A DNA stretch of 16,168 bases from NCBI GenBank assembly GCA_900548975.1, contig URMS01000040.1, positions 1 to 16,168 of the forward strand, written 5' to 3'. Each line of letters starts with the position of its first letter. Positions within the stretch are counted from its first letter, which is position 1. Shown here piece after piece: positions 14,291 to 16,168 of the stretch. The DNA is from an uncultured Porphyromonadaceae bacterium (GTDB taxonomy: Bacteria; Bacteroidota; Bacteroidia; Bacteroidales; Muribaculaceae). A model generated the notes under the pieces. That model saw nothing but the letters and a program-made list of their open reading frames with translations, had not been told where the DNA came from and made no database searches. The translations under genes and the position numbers were made by a program.

Positions 14291-14310
14291 TTTGTACGGA
14301 TTTTGTACGA
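14291..14310. repeat. Paired TTTGTACG direct repeats
   Basis: TTTGTACGGA (14291-14300) and TTTGTACGAC (from 14302) are direct repeats with an 11-bp step. They lie between the hairpin and the TACG array and share the TACG core, so they are candidate integrase or accessory-protein sites. Confidence 0.5.
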
Positions 14311-14358
14311 CAGCGACTCATTTCACCCCAAGCGTCAGCAAGGTGGTGGAGAAAGTCG

Positions 14359-14398
14359 TACGTCACGGTACGTCGTGATACGCCATGATACGATTAGT
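14359..14398. repeat. Four 10-bp-phased TACG repeats (iteron-like)
   Basis: TACGTCACGG, TACGTCGTGA, TACGCCATGA and TACGATTAGT follow each other with TACG at 14359, 14369, 14379 and 14389: an exact helical-turn phase. They end 22 bp before the ATG of the HTH gene. Such phased repeats usually bind a protein on one face of DNA, for example an excisionase-like factor. No promoter box is clear in 14172-14419. Confidence 0.65.
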
Positions 14399-14419
14399 AA
14401 CGAAATTAACACGTATGAC

Positions 14420-15340
14420 ATGAGTAGCAACATCAAAGTTGAGAGAATCTGCGAATGGTGCGGTAACAAATTTATCGCTCAGACAACCGTAACTCGCTTC
14501 TGCTCGAAGCGATGTTCAGAACATGCTTATAAAGAGCGTTTGCGCCAAAAGAAAATGGCAGTCTCAAATCAAGAGACCGCTCAGACTAATTTCAAGAGGC
14601 GCGATAAAGATTATCTTACCCCCACCCAAGCAGCCGAATTATTAGGCATTGGCTGAATGTCTATCTACCGCTATATCCGTAATGGATATATCCGTAATGG
14701 AAAAATCAAGGTTGTTAGGTTTGCTCGAAAGACGCTTATCTGCAAAGCCGATATTCAGGCGATGTTTGATTTTCTTACACCGAAAGAAACAGTGCAGGAA
14801 GAGGCCGCTGAGAAAAAGGCCAAAACAATCTCTGATTTCTATACCCGTGCTGAGATTCGGGAGAAATTCGGGGTCAAGGATTCGTGGATTTACAAAGTAG
14901 TCGCCGAAAATAATGTACCCAAAACCATTCTTCGAGGCAAGGCTTATTTCAGCAAAAGCCATATCGACCGACTTTTCTCGGCAAGAAAAGAGAATCCGGA
15001 AATAACGGAGTGGTATTCGGTGGAGGATATTCAATCCAAGTATGGCATGACTCTATCGGCGGTTTACTCGCTGGTCTCCAGAATCGGTATTCCGAAGCGC
15101 AAAGTGGGTCCGAAAGTATATTACTCCAAATATCACTTTGACGTGGCAAAGGGAGCCAAGTCAGTCGAGGATGTGGAGTTTATTTCGGTGGCTGACGCTA
15201 TGGAGAAATACTCTCTGACCCGCGATCAGCTATATCACTACGTCAAGACATACAAGATAACCAAGCTCCGTTGCGGCAAGTATGTTAAACTGAACGCCAA
15301 AGAGTTAGAAGCATTGTTCAACCCCGAGATTCAGTTATAA
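14420..15340 (+). pseudogene. Zn-finger/tandem HTH protein of an integrative element, split by in-frame TGA
   Basis: One reading frame of 307 codons with a TGA at codon 79 (14654-14656), followed at once by ATG (14657). Before the stop: a zinc-ribbon-like segment with C11, C14, C28, C32, and the first half of an excisionase-like HTH (TPTQAAELLGIG). After it: the second half (MSIYRYIRNG) and three more HTH units at about residues 139-186, 198-242 and 254-299, each ending in a FSKSHID- or YSKYHFD-like turn. Tandem winged-HTH proteins of this kind typically sit just upstream of tyrosine integrases in Bacteroidales mobile elements. The break cuts the first HTH between its two helices; CGA-to-TGA or TGG-to-TGA would explain it. 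The C-terminal 227 residues could still be made from the ATG after the stop. The sequence is less GC-rich than the core genes. Confidence 0.75.
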
Positions 15341-15341
15341 T

Positions 15342-15381
15342 CCGGTGATTTTTGTCACCGGGCAACCACCATTTACCTTTG
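15342..15381 (+). promoter_or_regulatory. Integrase promoter with -33 element in the loop of a hairpin
   Basis: TTTG (15351-15354), a 19-nt spacer and TACCTTTG (15374-15381) form a complete Bacteroidetes promoter 27 nt upstream of the integrase ATG. CCGGTGA (15342-15348) and TCACCGG (15355-15361) make a perfect 7-bp inverted repeat whose loop contains the -33 TTTG. The inverted repeat begins one base after the HTH gene stop, so it may be an operator for that protein or a weak terminator. Confidence 0.65.
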
Positions 15382-15408
15382 TACCTTATAATTCCAAAAC
15401 AGCATAAT

Positions 15409-15780
15409 ATGGAATCAGCAACCATCACCAAAGTAACTCTTCGTCAGGAGAAACTTCGTAGCGGCAAACTGTCACTCTACCTCGACTATTACCCACCCAT
15501 CTGGAATCCGGACATCAAGAAGATGTCGCGGCGCGAATTCCTCGGTCTATATCTCATAGGCAACCCAAAAGACAAGTTCGAGTTTGACTACAATGAGGAA
15601 ATCATGCTCAAAGCCCGTGGCATCCGCGCCACCCGTGAGTTGGCAATCATCAACGAGGAGTTCGGGATCCTCGACCGCACCAAAAAAACAGGCAGACTTC
15701 CTTAAATATTTTGAGAGCAAGACCAAAGAGAAATACCAGAAATGGGAAATCGTATATAAACACTTCAAAGACTTCTGCAT
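15409..15780 (+). pseudogene. Tyrosine recombinase (integrase), frameshifted and truncated N-terminal part
   Basis: The ATG at 15409 opens a typical Bacteroidales phage-type integrase N-terminus: arm-binding strands (TKVTLRQEKLRSGKLSLYLD), then MSRREFLGLYLI and a helical SAM-like core-binding segment. At A7 (15682-15688) the frame shifts: the first frame ends as KKTGRLP and stop at 15705, while the +1 frame continues the protein as KKQADFLKYFESKTKEKYQKW to about FKDFC near 15778. One extra A explains it. Integrase similarity then ends; the catalytic domain with its R-H-R-Y residues is absent. The gene cannot encode a working recombinase even if the frameshift is a sequencing error. It was driven by the promoter at 15351-15381 and follows the HTH gene, the normal order in such elements. 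Confidence 0.8.
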
Positions 15781-16087
15781 ATGTTGTACTTGTAATTGCA
15801 TTAGTGGGGTTGGCAATCACCTGACGAAAGAGGATTTGAAGCATCTGAGATATAATGTTGGAAAAAACCTTCGACTGCAAGGAGGTGTAATCGCCAGATT
15901 TGAAAAGAAAGTGTTTGAGAAACCTTTCGAGAATACTCACATCCGCACAATCGAGCAGGAGCTACGAGAAAAGAAATCCAACAAAGAGCGTATTCCCATA
16001 CACACCAACGACCAGATGGATAAACTTTTCAAGCACTTCCAACGTTACGGAAATATCAATCCTGGTATTCTGAACAAGAAACAATGA
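15781..16087 (+). other. Open frame fused behind the integrase remnant, unrecognised
   Basis: The shifted integrase frame stays open to a TAA at 16085-16087 and encodes about 100 residues that do not look like integrase. They are rich in K, E and R, with an amphipathic stretch near FEKKVFEKPFENTHIRTIEQEL and a tail NPGILNKKQ. It may be the 3' end of another mobile-element gene joined by a deletion at about 15778, or chance reading. Bases 16088-16168 after it are AT-rich and show no feature. Confidence 0.4.
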
Positions 16088-16168
16088 ATATAATATTGAC
16101 AGTTTATAATTAGGCTATAAAATCCCTCAAAAAAGCGTAATATACTAAGGACCGAGGCGAAAAATTCT

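Noticed and set aside
15682..15688. Programmed -1 ribosomal frameshift at A7 in the integrase
   Set aside because: The downstream frame is +1, not -1, and the protein is truncated anyway; a homopolymer insertion or sequencing error is simpler.
1..16168. tRNA or rRNA genes
   Set aside because: No cloverleaf with a T-loop (GTTCRAnnC) and acceptor stem pairing was recognised by eye; a tRNA scan would settle it.

Overview
The window looks like a Bacteroidales chromosome segment. A Muribaculaceae-type gut commensal is a guess from the high-GC core and gene content, not proven. Two things support the assignment. Several genes are preceded by the Bacteroidetes -7 element TAnnTTTG, often with TTG/TTTG about 19 nt upstream, and start codons lack Shine-Dalgarno sequences. 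The gene types also fit: an exported GH127 glycosidase, CMD-cupin and YqhD proteins, and a Zn-finger/multi-HTH gene next to a tyrosine integrase.

Layout. (1) 1-1467: a YfcE-type metallophosphoesterase (+) converges on an alpha/beta hydrolase (-); both stop inside an 80-bp tandem array of an 8-bp unit. (2) 1560-4225: an exported GH127 glycosidase (-), visibly less GC-rich than its neighbours, lies between two 64-bp inverted repeats and is preceded by a large palindromic intergenic region. (3) 4324-8252: a redox/aldehyde module: an exported CMD-cupin protein, a YqhD-type alcohol dehydrogenase, a very cysteine-rich AraC-type sensor domain without a DNA-binding half (all -), and a divergent full-length AraC regulator (+) with a candidate direct-repeat operator between them. 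(4) 8278-9216: a family 2 glycosyltransferase (-) with a TTG start. Two copies of one palindromic intergenic element (5379-5546 and 9226-9420, opposite orientations) bracket the YqhD/AraC/glycosyltransferase block. (5) 9522-14171: a tightly packed + strand operon, bioA-bioF-membrane-anchored DNA/RNA endonuclease-mnmE. (6) 14172-16168: a more AT-rich remnant of an integrative element, with a strong hairpin, 10-bp-phased TACG repeats, a Zn-finger/four-HTH gene broken by one in-frame TGA, and a tyrosine integrase that is frameshifted in an A7 run and then truncated.

How the genes may work together: the AraC pair probably senses a reactive small molecule and controls the YqhD reductase, possibly with the CMD-cupin protein. 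bioA and bioF supply two steps of biotin synthesis, while bioB, bioC and bioD are not in the window. The most unusual items are the 13-cysteine stand-alone sensor, the intergenic element with conserved arms and variable loop, the repeat-flanked GH127 segment, the octamer array that gives both convergent genes their stop codons, and the regulatory DNA of the decaying integrative element. No tRNA, rRNA or CRISPR array was seen. All homology calls are from reading motifs, without database searches.
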